Source: Dyadobacter sandarakinus
Lineage (GTDB): Bacteria; Bacteroidota; Bacteroidia; Cytophagales; Spirosomataceae
NCBI RefSeq assembly: GCF_016894445.1
Contig: NZ_CP056775.1
Coordinates: 3,350,001-3,414,000, forward strand
DNA: 64,000 bases
Direction of reading: 5' to 3'
Numbering within the stretch: the first letter of the stretch is position 1; the number at the start of each line of letters is the position of its first letter. The notes beneath the pieces are model-generated. The model was not told the origin of the DNA, made no database searches, and saw only the letters and a list, made by a program, of their open reading frames with translations. Positions 8,419 through 17,292 of the stretch are shown here, in pieces. The position numbers and the translations under genes were made by a program.

Positions 8419-9015
8419 ATGCTTAGCCGACCCGTTTTTGTATATACAGAGCTTAGTCCCAATCCTAATTCCATGAAGTTCGTGCTCAATTTCGAGCTCG
8501 TACCTGACGGACTTTCATTTGATTACGCTTCCCGGGAAGCTGCCCTTCAGGAAGGCAGTGCTTCGCCCCTGGCCTATGACCTGTTCCAGTTTCCACATGT
8601 GAAGCGCGTGTTCATTGCCAGCAATTTCATTACGCTTACCAAAGATGAGCAAATTGCCTGGGAAGAGGTTTTAAGGGATACCAAGCAATTTATTAAAATC
8701 TATTTTGAAGAAAATCATCCTGTTTTTGAACAAAAAACCATTGACAAGAATACGCTGATCGTTGACTCACGCGATTCAGATACGGTGCAGAAGATCAAAG
8801 CTACGCTCGACCAGTATGTACGCCCGGCCGTGGAGTCAGACGGGGGTGCGATCAATTTTCATTCTTTTGACGAACAATCGGGTATTGTAAAGGTGCTTTT
8901 ACAAGGTTCGTGCAGCGGCTGCCCGTCCTCCACACTAACGCTCAAAGCAGGCATTGAAAACCTGCTGACGCGCATGGTTCCTGACGTGAAGGAAGTTGTT
9001 GCAGAGGGTGTCTGA
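8419..9015 (+). CDS. NifU family Fe-S scaffold/carrier protein (Nfu type)
   Basis: 198 residues with two domains. The N-terminal Nfu_N domain (about 6-95) shows the diagnostic VYTELSPNPNSMKF. The C-terminal NifU domain (about 115-195) contains VESDGGAINF and the cluster-binding CSGC (Cys165, Cys168). Such proteins assemble or carry a [4Fe-4S] cluster to apo-proteins in the cytoplasm. The gene is single, with its own terminator. Nfu_N-plus-NifU architecture separates it from NifU proper and from IscU. Confidence 0.93.
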   Translation: MLSRPVFVYTELSPNPNSMKFVLNFELVPDGLSFDYASREAALQEGSASPLAYDLFQFPHVKRVFIASNFITLTKDEQIAWEEVLRDTKQFIKIYFEENHPVFEQKTIDKNTLIVDSRDSDTVQKIKATLDQYVRPAVESDGGAINFHSFDEQSGIVKVLLQGSCSGCPSSTLTLKAGIENLLTRMVPDVKEVVAEGV

Positions 9016-9035
9016 CCTGAAATATATTATTGCTG

Positions 9036-9067
9036 AACCCTGCCCAACCGGCAGGGTTTCTTTTTTT
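9036..9067 (+). terminator. Rho-independent terminator after the Nfu gene
   Basis: Perfect 9-bp stem AACCCTGCC (9036-9044) with GGCAGGGTT (9050-9058), a 5-nt loop and a T-run. Confidence 0.88.
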
Positions 9068-9091
9068 ACAGCCTTTTGCTAGTTTCGGACA

Positions 9092-10246
9092 ATGAATCAA
9101 CTGCTGCCTGCCTTTATTGACCAGATCGAAAAACTGCAATCCAAGGGAGACCGGTATTTCCCGGAAGGTATCTTTCCAGCCTACCGCATCAATACAGGCA
9201 TTGGTTACCGACGGCCCGATACGACCGTCTTTTACTCGGCGGTGATCTGCTTCACATTGCAGCGCATCCGTCCACAAGCCGATGCAGAGACTGCCTCCCG
9301 CATTGATGACATTTGCAAAAAAGTAATTCAGAACTATCCGGACTTCCGGAATAAGGATGGGTTAAAAACCTATAATTTCTGGAAAACGCGGCCATCTGCG
9401 CACTTTCCAAACGGACATATTTTCAGGCATTTTGATCATTTCCGCATTCCTGACGATATAGACGATACTGCGTTTGTGTACCTGACGACGAACCCCCACC
9501 CGGATGAGCTTACCTGGCTTAAACAAAAACTGGCACTTCATGCAAACGGACCGAACAGGCCAATCAGGAACACTTTTCCCGGATACCAGCAGCTCCGCGC
9601 CTACTCGACCTGGTTTGGAAAGAACATGTACACCGAATTTGATGCAAGTGTACTTTGCAATATGCTGTACTGCATACTGCATTACCGGCTGCCACTCAAT
9701 CAGCATGATCATGATAGTCTGGCCTACATACGGTCAGTGATAGAAACCGGGCGTTACCGGAGTGTACCCTTCCGCTGCGCGCACCAGTATCCGCGAACTC
9801 CGCTGATTATTTACCACGTTGCCCGCCTGATCGCGGCATTTGATCCGCCCGAGCTGACAGGGATCAAGCCGCAGCTGGTGGACGGTGCCAGACAAATACT
9901 TCATACCAGTACAAGCCCGATGGACAGGGTAATTCTTTCCATTTCACTGATGCGCCTTGGCGAGGCAACGGTCAGAATACCCGTGGAAAGCTTTACGCCA
10001 GCCGATTTCAGGGGATTTTACTTTTTTATAGCAGGCCTGCTCACTGCTTATGAACATCCACTGCTCTACCGCCTCTCAGTCATGCCGCTGTTTCACATGC
10101 ATTGGATTTGTGAGGCGCATTGCTGGACCCTGCTGGCCGAGTACGAAGCACTTTGGAACACGTTTAGTACACCTCAGGACAGCCACAATCCTGATATTAC
10201 CAAAGTTGACACACCATGTCTGAATCCACCATTGAAGTCCGTGTAA
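9092..10246 (+). CDS. Unrecognised protein with DIDDTA motif (possible alpha-toroid / class II terpene-cyclase-like)
   Basis: 384 residues, no signal peptide or membrane segment, mostly helical with many aromatic residues. I do not recognise the family with certainty. At residues 122-127 it carries DIDDTA inside IPDDIDDTAFVYLTT, the same pattern as the catalytic DxDDTA acid of squalene-hopene cyclases and class II diterpene cyclases. A later EFDASVLCNMLYCIL helix also resembles those folds. Its length is well below the 500-650 residues usual for such enzymes, and I see no clear QW repeats, so a cyclase activity is only a hypothesis. Its 3' end overlaps the next gene by 31 nt, so the two are translationally linked. 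Confidence 0.7.
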   Translation: MNQLLPAFIDQIEKLQSKGDRYFPEGIFPAYRINTGIGYRRPDTTVFYSAVICFTLQRIRPQADAETASRIDDICKKVIQNYPDFRNKDGLKTYNFWKTRPSAHFPNGHIFRHFDHFRIPDDIDDTAFVYLTTNPHPDELTWLKQKLALHANGPNRPIRNTFPGYQQLRAYSTWFGKNMYTEFDASVLCNMLYCILHYRLPLNQHDHDSLAYIRSVIETGRYRSVPFRCAHQYPRTPLIIYHVARLIAAFDPPELTGIKPQLVDGARQILHTSTSPMDRVILSISLMRLGEATVRIPVESFTPADFRGFYFFIAGLLTAYEHPLLYRLSVMPLFHMHWICEAHCWTLLAEYEALWNTFSTPQDSHNPDITKVDTPCLNPPLKSV

Positions 10247-11262
10247 AGGAAATTATTGTTGAAAATGCAGAAACCAAAACCTTCATTTTCGAGCGAACAG
10301 ACGGACAAACCCTGCTTTATAAAGCCGGGCAGTTTCTGACTTTTCTGATCAGCCTGCATGGGCATGAGGTGAGACGGTCGTACTCGATGAGCTCAGCACC
10401 TGCTGCCGACCGGAACCCAAGTATCACCATCAAAAGAGTACCCAATGGTGAAATCTCGCGGCTATGGATTGATACTGTCAAAACAGGCGACCTGTTTACC
10501 GTGCTGCCGCCTGCCGGCCGGTTTGTCCTGGAACAACATGTACAGGAAGCGCGGGAAATTTTCCTGATTGGAGGTGGCAGTGGAATTACTCCTCTTTTTT
10601 CACTTTTAAAACAGACGCTTGTTACAGAACCTGCCAGCCGGGTCACACTGATCTATGCCAGCAGGAATGTCCGCAACACGCTTTTCTGGGAGGCAATCCA
10701 GGATTGGGAACAACGCTATTCCGACCGCCTGAGTGTTGTTCACGTGCATAGCCAGCCTTCCGACGAGTGGACAGGCATCAGGGGCCGTATCAACAACAGC
10801 CGACTTGAAACGCTTGTGAACCGGCATTTGCATCTTCCTCACCATGCAGCGCGGTTTTTTCTCTGTGGTCCCTACGAGCTGATGCGCTCGGTAGAAATTA
10901 CGCTGCATTTTATGGGCTTCTCAAAAGAACAGATCAGAAAAGAAAACTTCATCATTCCCGCTATTCCCCTGCCGCCGCCTATCTCCTACCCTCACACCAT
11001 TGAGCTGCAATTTGCGGGACGGAGCTACAACCTGCCGGTTCCTGCACATGCCACGATACTGGATGCGGCACTCGCTGCTGACATCAAACTTCCGTATAGC
11101 TGCAAAGGTGGGCGCTGCTCAACCTGTGCAGCCATCTGCACGCGCGGTGCCGTACATATGAGCGTCAACGAAGTACTTACAGATAAAGAGCTGGCCGAAG
11201 GCTGGATACTAACCTGCTGCACCTATGTCGATAGTGACGACGTACGGGTGGTATTTCAATAG
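10216..11262 (+). CDS. Ferredoxin-type NAD(P)H reductase with C-terminal [2Fe-2S] domain
   Basis: 348 residues in the order FAD domain (RRSYSMSSAP near 53-62), NAD(P)-binding domain (FLIGGGSGITPLFSLL, and FFLCGPYELM) and a plant-type [2Fe-2S] ferredoxin domain with Cys296, Cys301, Cys304 and Cys334. This is the layout of PaaE, CDP-6-deoxyhexose reductase and oxygenase-reductase components, which pass electrons from NAD(P)H via FAD to an Fe-S partner. The partner oxygenase is not nearby. The start overlaps the DIDDTA protein by 31 nt, which suggests they serve one pathway. Confidence 0.9.
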   Translation: MSESTIEVRVKEIIVENAETKTFIFERTDGQTLLYKAGQFLTFLISLHGHEVRRSYSMSSAPAADRNPSITIKRVPNGEISRLWIDTVKTGDLFTVLPPAGRFVLEQHVQEAREIFLIGGGSGITPLFSLLKQTLVTEPASRVTLIYASRNVRNTLFWEAIQDWEQRYSDRLSVVHVHSQPSDEWTGIRGRINNSRLETLVNRHLHLPHHAARFFLCGPYELMRSVEITLHFMGFSKEQIRKENFIIPAIPLPPPISYPHTIELQFAGRSYNLPVPAHATILDAALAADIKLPYSCKGGRCSTCAAICTRGAVHMSVNEVLTDKELAEGWILTCCTYVDSDDVRVVFQ

Positions 11263-11280
11263 GCGCATTAAAACAAAAAG

Positions 11281-11302
11281 CGTACGATTATAAGATCGTA
11301 CG
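11281..11302. terminator. 8-bp hairpin after the reductase gene
   Basis: CGTACGAT (11281-11288) and ATCGTACG (11295-11302) with a 6-nt loop. An A-rich stretch precedes it, so it has a U-tail only when read on the minus strand. It may still end the plus-strand unit, but this is uncertain. Confidence 0.4.
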
Positions 11303-11493
11303 CCCGGTTGGATTTAGGAATCTGATTTCGTGAGAAAAAGAAGTTCCGGTTAATGCTGGTCCTATTTAAGGTTAGGATAGGTAATAATGGAAGAATGTAA
11401 GGTTAAGAGTCAGGAACCAGAATTAAATTTTATTTCCAACTATAAAGACAAAATTAGCTTAATTATCGGCTTATCCTAATTAAATTCGGAAAA

Positions 11494-11536
11494 GTGCACG
11501 AGCACGCAGGTATTTTTATGTACCGTGTTCGTGCAC
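11494..11536. promoter_or_regulatory. Long imperfect inverted repeat upstream of the LacI gene
   Basis: GTGCACGAGCAC pairs with GTGTTCGTGCAC (11 of 12), followed inside by GGTA/TACC after a 3-nt bulge and an 8-nt loop. It is about 170 bp before the regulator start. Either an RNA hairpin or paired operator half-sites; the sequence alone does not decide. Confidence 0.4.
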
Positions 11537-11704
11537 AATTGCAATGTGCAGAAGCTGGCGCGAGCCGTAAATCTAGCCACGCACAAGTAATTTCTCAAAT
11601 TAATGATAAAGTTAATTTGAATATTATCGTAAATACAGCGAGTATTTGAACGGAAAATACACGCTTTTCCATAGCAACTGACTTGTTGAACTCCTATACT
11701 GATT

Positions 11705-12793
11705 GTGAAAAAGAAGATCGTCCGGATTAAGGATATAGCTGAAAAGGCCCAAACGTCCAAGGGTACCGTAGACCGTGTACTGCACAACCGCGGGCGGGTG
11801 GCGGAAGACGTACGGGCCAGGATCCTGGGCATTATCAAGGAAATGGACTACGAGCCCAACTTCATTGCCCAGTCATTGAAATCGCAAAAGGAATTTCATT
11901 TTGCAGCCCTCATTCCAGATTACCACATGGACCCCTACTGGCAGGCTCCCCGGAGCGGGCTCGAAAAAGCGGAAGCTGAACTTCGAAAATACGGCGTGTC
12001 CGTAGGGCAGTACATTTTCAATCCGCACGACGAGCATTCATTTATAGCCAAAGCCGACGAAGCCACGCGAGAAAATCCCGATGGCGTGCTGATTGCACCC
12101 ATATTCTATAAAGAGACACTTCCTTTTTTTGAGCGGTGGACGGCGGCCAATATCCCTTTTGTCCTTTTTAACACGCAGATTGAACATGTGAACCCGCTCA
12201 GCTACATTGGACAGGATTCGTACCGGAGCGGGTGTGTTGCTGCCAAAATCCTCGACTTCGGCCTGCAAGGCCCGACCGATATCCTGGTGGCACATATCAA
12301 TGAGAACATATCTAATTCTGCACACCTCATGACCAAAGAGGAAGGATTCCGGGATTACTTTCAGGGGGGAAAAACAAAGGGGATCCGGGTACATAGCCGG
12401 GAGATCAACTATCCCGACGGAGGGCTCATTGATCCGCATCTGAATGAGATTTTCGATCAGATTCCTAACCTGGAGGCCATTTATATCACCAACTCAAAAG
12501 CCTACGAAGTAGCCGCATACCTTGAAAAAAAAGGATTGGACGACATGAAGGTAGTTGGGTATGACTTGATTAAACCGAATCTTGATTACCTGACCAAGGA
12601 AAGGATTAATTTTTTGATCAACCAAAATCCGCTCGGACAAGGTTACTGGGGTATTCACCAGCTTGCGCGGCACCTGGTGTTCCGGAAAGAAGTGGAACCC
12701 ATCAAATTTCTGCCGCTTGACATTATTACAAAGGAAAACCTGGATTATTACCTCGAACCTGAGCTGAGCGGCTACCTGGTGCAGGCTTCCTAA
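11705..12793 (+). CDS. LacI-family transcriptional regulator
   Basis: 362 residues from a GTG start, chosen because the LacI HTH begins almost at once: VRIKDIAEKAQTSKGTVDRVLHNRGRV, then the hinge helix near NFIAQSLKSQ. Residues about 65-340 form a periplasmic-binding-protein-like effector domain (FAALIPDYHMDPYWQ, DGVLIAPIF, NIPFVLFNTQ, GQDSYRSGCVAAKIL). The TVDRVL wording, rather than TVSRVL, is typical of the Bacteroidetes subgroup that binds sugars or inositols. No target transporter or catabolic gene adjoins it: the downstream neighbour converges 7 bp away. The inducer is unknown. Confidence 0.9.
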   Translation: MKKKIVRIKDIAEKAQTSKGTVDRVLHNRGRVAEDVRARILGIIKEMDYEPNFIAQSLKSQKEFHFAALIPDYHMDPYWQAPRSGLEKAEAELRKYGVSVGQYIFNPHDEHSFIAKADEATRENPDGVLIAPIFYKETLPFFERWTAANIPFVLFNTQIEHVNPLSYIGQDSYRSGCVAAKILDFGLQGPTDILVAHINENISNSAHLMTKEEGFRDYFQGGKTKGIRVHSREINYPDGGLIDPHLNEIFDQIPNLEAIYITNSKAYEVAAYLEKKGLDDMKVVGYDLIKPNLDYLTKERINFLINQNPLGQGYWGIHQLARHLVFRKEVEPIKFLPLDIITKENLDYYLEPELSGYLVQAS

Positions 12794-12799
12794 GGCTGC

Positions 12800-15385
12800 C
12801 TACAAGTCGCCAAACTGGCTGTACATCTCTTTCAGCTTGGGCTCGGTTTCCTTTGCCCGGATATCCTTACGCAGAGCAGTTACTCCCTGGATGTCCGTCA
12901 GCAGCCCCAACGCCTGGAATGCACCAAAACGCACGAAGTAAGAAGGGTTTTCCCGGGCCAGATTTTCGAGCACAGGAATGCTTTTGCGTTGTATATCCTG
13001 CTTGGACTTGATGAGGTATTTTCCGAAAACCTGAAGAAAGTTGTACTTCTCGGTCGGTTTCATCTGTTTCATTTTCTGTAAAAACCAGTCGAACCGCTCA
13101 GGCTGCGCCAGGCCTGCATAGTAGTTGGCTACCGAGGTTACAATGGCATCATTGGGCGAGTCTTCAAACTCTGCAGCAATTTCATTGGCATCGGAAGGCT
13201 GGTTCATAAGGTATTTTTCAATTGCCACTGACACAACCTGGTAGGAACTGTCGCTCAATGCTTCCCTGAACACCGGGTCACTGTTATTGTCTCCGAATGT
13301 TGCCAGCGTGATAATCGCCTCGGAACGAACCTGCGGATGCGGGTCCTTGCGCACCCTTTCCTGGATTACCTTCTCGATCTCCGCAAAATTGGCCCCCTCG
13401 TACTCGGCAAAGTTACTGACCGCCATTTGTCTGAACTTCCAGAACGGGTCCGTCATCGCTTTTACAAGAATGTTGCGGACTGTGGTATCTGCCATGCCGC
13501 CTTCGAGCGAAGCAAGTGCTTCATATTTATGTAAAAAACGATCTGCGTGCAGGTACTGGAACTGCATTTCATTTCGTGGCTTTTCATGTTCCACCACGCC
13601 CAGCAGCTGTGCCTCCGCATCAAAAATGACCACATCCGGCTTTTTGGCAGCAGGAAATTCAAGTGTCTGGCTTACTTTGTCAACCAACACTTCATATTGA
13701 TTTTTCTTACCTCCTACCCAAACATCCACCTTCACCGGCAGCCTGTATACGGTAGTGGCCAAGGTATCCTGCGCCTGCCTGATCTTCAGCAAAACTTTTC
13801 CCTGAGCAGCGGCATATTCCTGGCGGATATTGATTACAGGGTGTCCGGGGCGGTGAAACCACTGGTCAAAAAACCAGTTAAGATCCTGACCGCTCACTTT
13901 CTCAAATGCCATCCTCAGATCATCGATCTCTGCGGTACCAAATGCATGACTCTTCAGGTAATCTTTGAGGGAAGCAAAGTAAGCCTCGTCACCCACGTAG
14001 TTGCGCAGCATATGCAGGATCCTGCCGCCTTTGGCATACGAGTGACTGTCAAACATATTTTCCCGGTCTTTATAAAAATACCGGATCATGGGCACCTGCT
14101 TCGTTTCAGCCTCGGCAAGGTATGTTTTCATTTCCTGAAGATTCCCCCAGTCTGCTTCGTAACGTCCGTTGTTATATTCACTCCACAGGTACTCCGCGTA
14201 GTTTGCAAAAGACTCATTGAGCGGCAGCTGGCCCCATTCCTCACAGGTTACATAATCTCCAAACCAGTGGTGCGCCAGCTCGTGGGCGATCACGGCGTCA
14301 GAGTTACCATCTACCAGCGAGCGGGTGTCGTTTTGCACACCCTCCTCATGGACCGTCGCCGTGGTATTTTCCATTGCTCCTGCCACAAAGTCGCGCACGG
14401 CAATTTGTGCGTACTTTTCCCACGGATACGCTACACCAAAAATATTGGAGAAAAACCCGATCATTTCAGGCGTACGGCCAAAAATGGCCTGTGCATCCTT
14501 CCCGTACTTTGGCTCTACATAGTAGCTTACCTCTAAGCCATTAGGCATTAAATCCTTTTCTACGGCAAATTCTCCCACGGCCATCATCGTCAGGTAAGGA
14601 GCATGCGGCAGGGATTGTTTCCAGTGATCGGTACGCTGACCTTTCTTTACATTTTCCTGCGATACCAGTATTCCGTTTGACAAAGTAGTGAGGCTGCTGT
14701 CAACAGTGATGTAAATATCCTGCGTGAATTTCTGATTGGTAGCGTCTATGGTCGGGAACCAGCACGAGCTGCCTTCCGTCTCCCCCTGCGTCCATATCTG
14801 CCGTGGCTTTCCTTCCTCCATTCCGTCGGCATTGATGAAGTACAAACCTTTGTCCGTAGCGCTGTCATCGGTCTTTCCGCGGGGCACGTCATTGGGCCGG
14901 GCCGTGTAGTCGATTTTTATAAAAAGTGTATCCTTGCGCGTGTACGTCTTCCCAAGCCTGATCACCAGCTTCCGCTTGTCGTAACTATATTCCAGTTTGC
15001 CTTTCACCTTTGCACTGAGCTCTCCCGGTGCCAGGTCACCATAAGTACTATCTGCCTCCATCAGGCTTACTGCCTTGATGTCGAAGCCTTTTGCGTCCAG
15101 TTCAAGGGTGTTCTGAGGATAAAAATGGGGTTTGAACATTAACAAAGCCGAGGCGGGTACCTGCTGCTTGACCCAGTCAAACTGTACGTCGAGGCGTGTG
15201 TACAGGATCTCACTCTTTTTTGTCTTTTCAGGACGGTATGGTCCCTGAGGTGTTACAGTACCCGGATTACGGCGGTAAAGCGTATCAGCCAGAATCGGGC
15301 GGGCAGCAACGGAATAAGTTTGAAACGCGAGCAGTATGGATGCAAGTAGGTACAAAAACCGGCTTATAGATCGTCCGGGGATCAT
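12800..15385 (-). CDS. M1-family aminopeptidase with C-terminal HEAT-like repeats
   Basis: 861 residues from the ATG at 15385, starting a signal peptide (about residues 1-30); an upstream start at 15421 adds 12 residues. The M1 metallopeptidase set is complete: exopeptidase motif GAMEN at about 336-340, HELAHHW with HExxH at about 368-372, and the third zinc ligand Glu391 in LNESFANYAE, 18 residues on. After the peptidase (to about 600) come alpha-helical HEAT-like repeats such as VRSEAIITLATFGDN. A periplasmic zinc aminopeptidase releasing N-terminal residues is expected. It follows the LolC/E-like permease by 77 bp. Confidence 0.92.
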   Translation of the reverse strand: MIPGRSISRFLYLLASILLAFQTYSVAARPILADTLYRRNPGTVTPQGPYRPEKTKKSEILYTRLDVQFDWVKQQVPASALLMFKPHFYPQNTLELDAKGFDIKAVSLMEADSTYGDLAPGELSAKVKGKLEYSYDKRKLVIRLGKTYTRKDTLFIKIDYTARPNDVPRGKTDDSATDKGLYFINADGMEEGKPRQIWTQGETEGSSCWFPTIDATNQKFTQDIYITVDSSLTTLSNGILVSQENVKKGQRTDHWKQSLPHAPYLTMMAVGEFAVEKDLMPNGLEVSYYVEPKYGKDAQAIFGRTPEMIGFFSNIFGVAYPWEKYAQIAVRDFVAGAMENTTATVHEEGVQNDTRSLVDGNSDAVIAHELAHHWFGDYVTCEEWGQLPLNESFANYAEYLWSEYNNGRYEADWGNLQEMKTYLAEAETKQVPMIRYFYKDRENMFDSHSYAKGGRILHMLRNYVGDEAYFASLKDYLKSHAFGTAEIDDLRMAFEKVSGQDLNWFFDQWFHRPGHPVINIRQEYAAAQGKVLLKIRQAQDTLATTVYRLPVKVDVWVGGKKNQYEVLVDKVSQTLEFPAAKKPDVVIFDAEAQLLGVVEHEKPRNEMQFQYLHADRFLHKYEALASLEGGMADTTVRNILVKAMTDPFWKFRQMAVSNFAEYEGANFAEIEKVIQERVRKDPHPQVRSEAIITLATFGDNNSDPVFREALSDSSYQVVSVAIEKYLMNQPSDANEIAAEFEDSPNDAIVTSVANYYAGLAQPERFDWFLQKMKQMKPTEKYNFLQVFGKYLIKSKQDIQRKSIPVLENLARENPSYFVRFGAFQALGLLTDIQGVTALRKDIRAKETEPKLKEMYSQFGDL

Positions 15386-15461
15386 ATTTGCTTCGGGGTT
15401 GATTGCGGGAAAGTAAGTCAATTTGATGCTTTTTGAAATCTTTATTTCTGTTGAAAAAAGC

Positions 15462-16688
15462 TTACACGCTCAGCACCTGTCCGGCTTTTGCAGCCCGTCG
15501 TGCCGGGATGTAGGACACAATAATGGTTATGATAACGACAATAATACCCGTGCCGAGTATGTCCCGCCATTCTAATTTAACCGGGTAAGCATCCACGAGC
15601 GACGTTGCCATGCCCATAGAAACCATTCCGTACCTGGCCTGCAGCCAACATAGCAGCACCCCGCCAGCCAGTCCGGTGACCGCTCCCGAGAACGCCACGA
15701 TGGCGCCTTCGGAAAGAAAAATCATACGGATGAGCCCCGGCGTTGCACCCAGTGCATAAAGCATGGCAACATCTCCTTTCTTCTCTATGGCAAGCATACT
15801 GAGGGAAAAAAAGATGTTGATCGCAGCTACTAAAATAATGAACGAGAGAGTGACCGCCACAAAAAGTTTTTCCATCCTGATCGCCCTCAACAGATCTGCA
15901 TTCAGCGAATCACGGTCTTTTACGACAAATTCTGCACCAAGGGCACTGCTCAGACCGGCACTCACGTCTTCGCCTGTAACGTCAGGCGCCACACGTATCT
16001 CCAGTGCCGACCGCTGTGTACCATACTGCATCAGGGAAGCCACCAGCTCCACCGGCGCAATGACATAATCATCGTAGCGTGTTTCGATATAGAAAAACCC
16101 GCCTGGCCGCAGCAGCAACTGGTTAAATGCCTCCGCCGAAGTAATATTGAGCGTTTTGGAGCCGGTACGCGGATAAAGTAATTCCAGGGGAGTAATAATA
16201 TCTTCGATTGAAATGGAAAGTGCATTGCGGATGCCGTCGGCAATGATGGCGTAAGGTGTACCATTGGGCCCGTGAAGCCGGAGTGAGCCTTCAATGATCG
16301 CCGTATCCAGCTGGCCCTGGTGTTCAAAAGTACTGTCAACCCCTTTCAGGCGAACGATAATCTGCTGGTTTCCATACCTGGCCAGTGCATTGTCCTCGAC
16401 CACCTCCGTAACGAGCTTCACGCCGTGTACCGCCTTCACTTTGCTGATCAGCGCACTATTTACCTCAAACCTTTTTCCCTCCCGCGGCAGCACCTTCACA
16501 TCGGCATCAAAGGTTTTGAAGATCTTGCGGTTGAGATCCTCCATTCCATTGAAAACCGAAAGTACCACGACCATCGCCATGGTCCCCACAGCCACACCCG
16601 CCATGGCGATGCGCGCAATGAGGCTGATGAAGCTTCTTTTGTTACGTGAAAAAAAATAACGGATCGCGATCCTGGACGAAAGATTCAT
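15462..16688 (-). CDS. LolC/LolE-like FtsX-family ABC transporter permease
   Basis: 408 residues, the length of LolC/LolE. One N-terminal helix follows SRIAIRYFFSRNKRSFISLIARIA, then a MacB_PCD-like periplasmic domain (about 50-260), then three helices with FtsX features (AIEKKGDVAMLYALGATPGLIRMIFLSEGAI). Relatives extract lipoproteins from the inner membrane together with the ATPase LolD. No ATPase gene lies beside it, so it must use one encoded elsewhere. It begins 17 bp after rbfA, an arrangement I associate with Bacteroidetes. It belongs to a different subfamily from the nine 800-residue permeases further on. Confidence 0.9.
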   Translation of the reverse strand: MNLSSRIAIRYFFSRNKRSFISLIARIAMAGVAVGTMAMVVVLSVFNGMEDLNRKIFKTFDADVKVLPREGKRFEVNSALISKVKAVHGVKLVTEVVEDNALARYGNQQIIVRLKGVDSTFEHQGQLDTAIIEGSLRLHGPNGTPYAIIADGIRNALSISIEDIITPLELLYPRTGSKTLNITSAEAFNQLLLRPGGFFYIETRYDDYVIAPVELVASLMQYGTQRSALEIRVAPDVTGEDVSAGLSSALGAEFVVKDRDSLNADLLRAIRMEKLFVAVTLSFIILVAAINIFFSLSMLAIEKKGDVAMLYALGATPGLIRMIFLSEGAIVAFSGAVTGLAGGVLLCWLQARYGMVSMGMATSLVDAYPVKLEWRDILGTGIIVVIITIIVSYIPARRAAKAGQVLSV

Positions 16689-16705
16689 GATAGGGCGGCC
16701 GGCAA

Positions 16706-17089
16706 TCAGTTCGACTCCTCCTCTTCGTCGGGCTGGGCCGGCGGAATGACAAGATCAGAGAAAAGCAGATCCATTTTGGCAGCGTACTCGGCTGTATCAT
16801 CAATGTAAAATTGCAGGTGCGGAACAATGCGCAGCTGGTGACGCACGCGCTCCCCGAGCTTCTGGCGTATGGAACGGGTATTATCCTGGATTGTTTCCAG
16901 CAAAAACTGCTTGTTCTTGTCGGGCAGGAAACTGAGGTATGTCCTGGCAATGCTGAGATCAGGAGATACGCGGACTGCCGTAATCGTTACAAAAGTACCG
17001 TTGGTCAAATGCTGAAGATCTTTCTGGAAAATCTCACCCAGATCTTTTTGGATCTGCCTTCCTACTTTCTGTTGTCTTTTCGATTCCAT
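16706..17089 (-). CDS. rbfA: 30S ribosome-binding factor A
   Basis: 127 residues with the single KH-like domain of RbfA: RQQKVGRQIQKDLGEIFQKD at the start, VTITAVRVSPDLSIARTYLSFL in the middle, and GERVRHQLRIVPHLQFYIDDT toward the end. RbfA binds the 5' end of 16S rRNA and assists 30S maturation and cold adaptation. The tail is acidic (PDEEEES). It is first in a unit with the LolC/E-like permease. Confidence 0.96.
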   Translation of the reverse strand: MESKRQQKVGRQIQKDLGEIFQKDLQHLTNGTFVTITAVRVSPDLSIARTYLSFLPDKNKQFLLETIQDNTRSIRQKLGERVRHQLRIVPHLQFYIDDTAEYAAKMDLLFSDLVIPPAQPDEEEESN

Positions 17090-17292
17090 ATTTTGATCGT
17101 TTGCCGGAGGTTATTCACCAGACCTGGTTCCGGGGGTTTATACTGAAAGTTAGGTGCATGTAAAACAACATTTACTAAAACTTCTCCCTCCTTCGGATAA
17201 GTACAAATATCCATACTTATTTTGTTTTTGTAGAATTTGGAGTTGTAATTTCGTGAAAGTTATTCCGTCCAAATTTCAAATCTGCCTGCTTC

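Larger units (their letters stand above)
11263..11704. other. 442-bp intergenic region ahead of the LacI gene
   Basis: No coding frame here looks real. It is AT-rich and holds three inverted repeats: 11281-11302, 11494-11536 and a looser TGCAC/GTGCA pair at 11532-11550. The first probably belongs to the end of the upstream unit; the latter two could be operators of the LacI-family gene. Confidence 0.55.

Noticed and set aside
11476..11838. Minus-strand 120-residue frame over the LacI start
   Set aside because: It overlaps the HTH-coding start of the LacI gene and its product is low-complexity without a domain.
13547..14536. Long open frame opposite the M1 peptidase
   Set aside because: It lies wholly within the convincing peptidase gene on the other strand and its product has no recognisable domain; it follows from the codon use of the real gene. 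The same applies to the long antisense frames at 1861-2526, 27403-28266 and 43290-44456.
15462..16688. Tenth member of the permease array
   Set aside because: It is half as long, has a single FtsX unit, groups with LolC/LolE by layout, and sits in the rbfA unit away from the activator sites.
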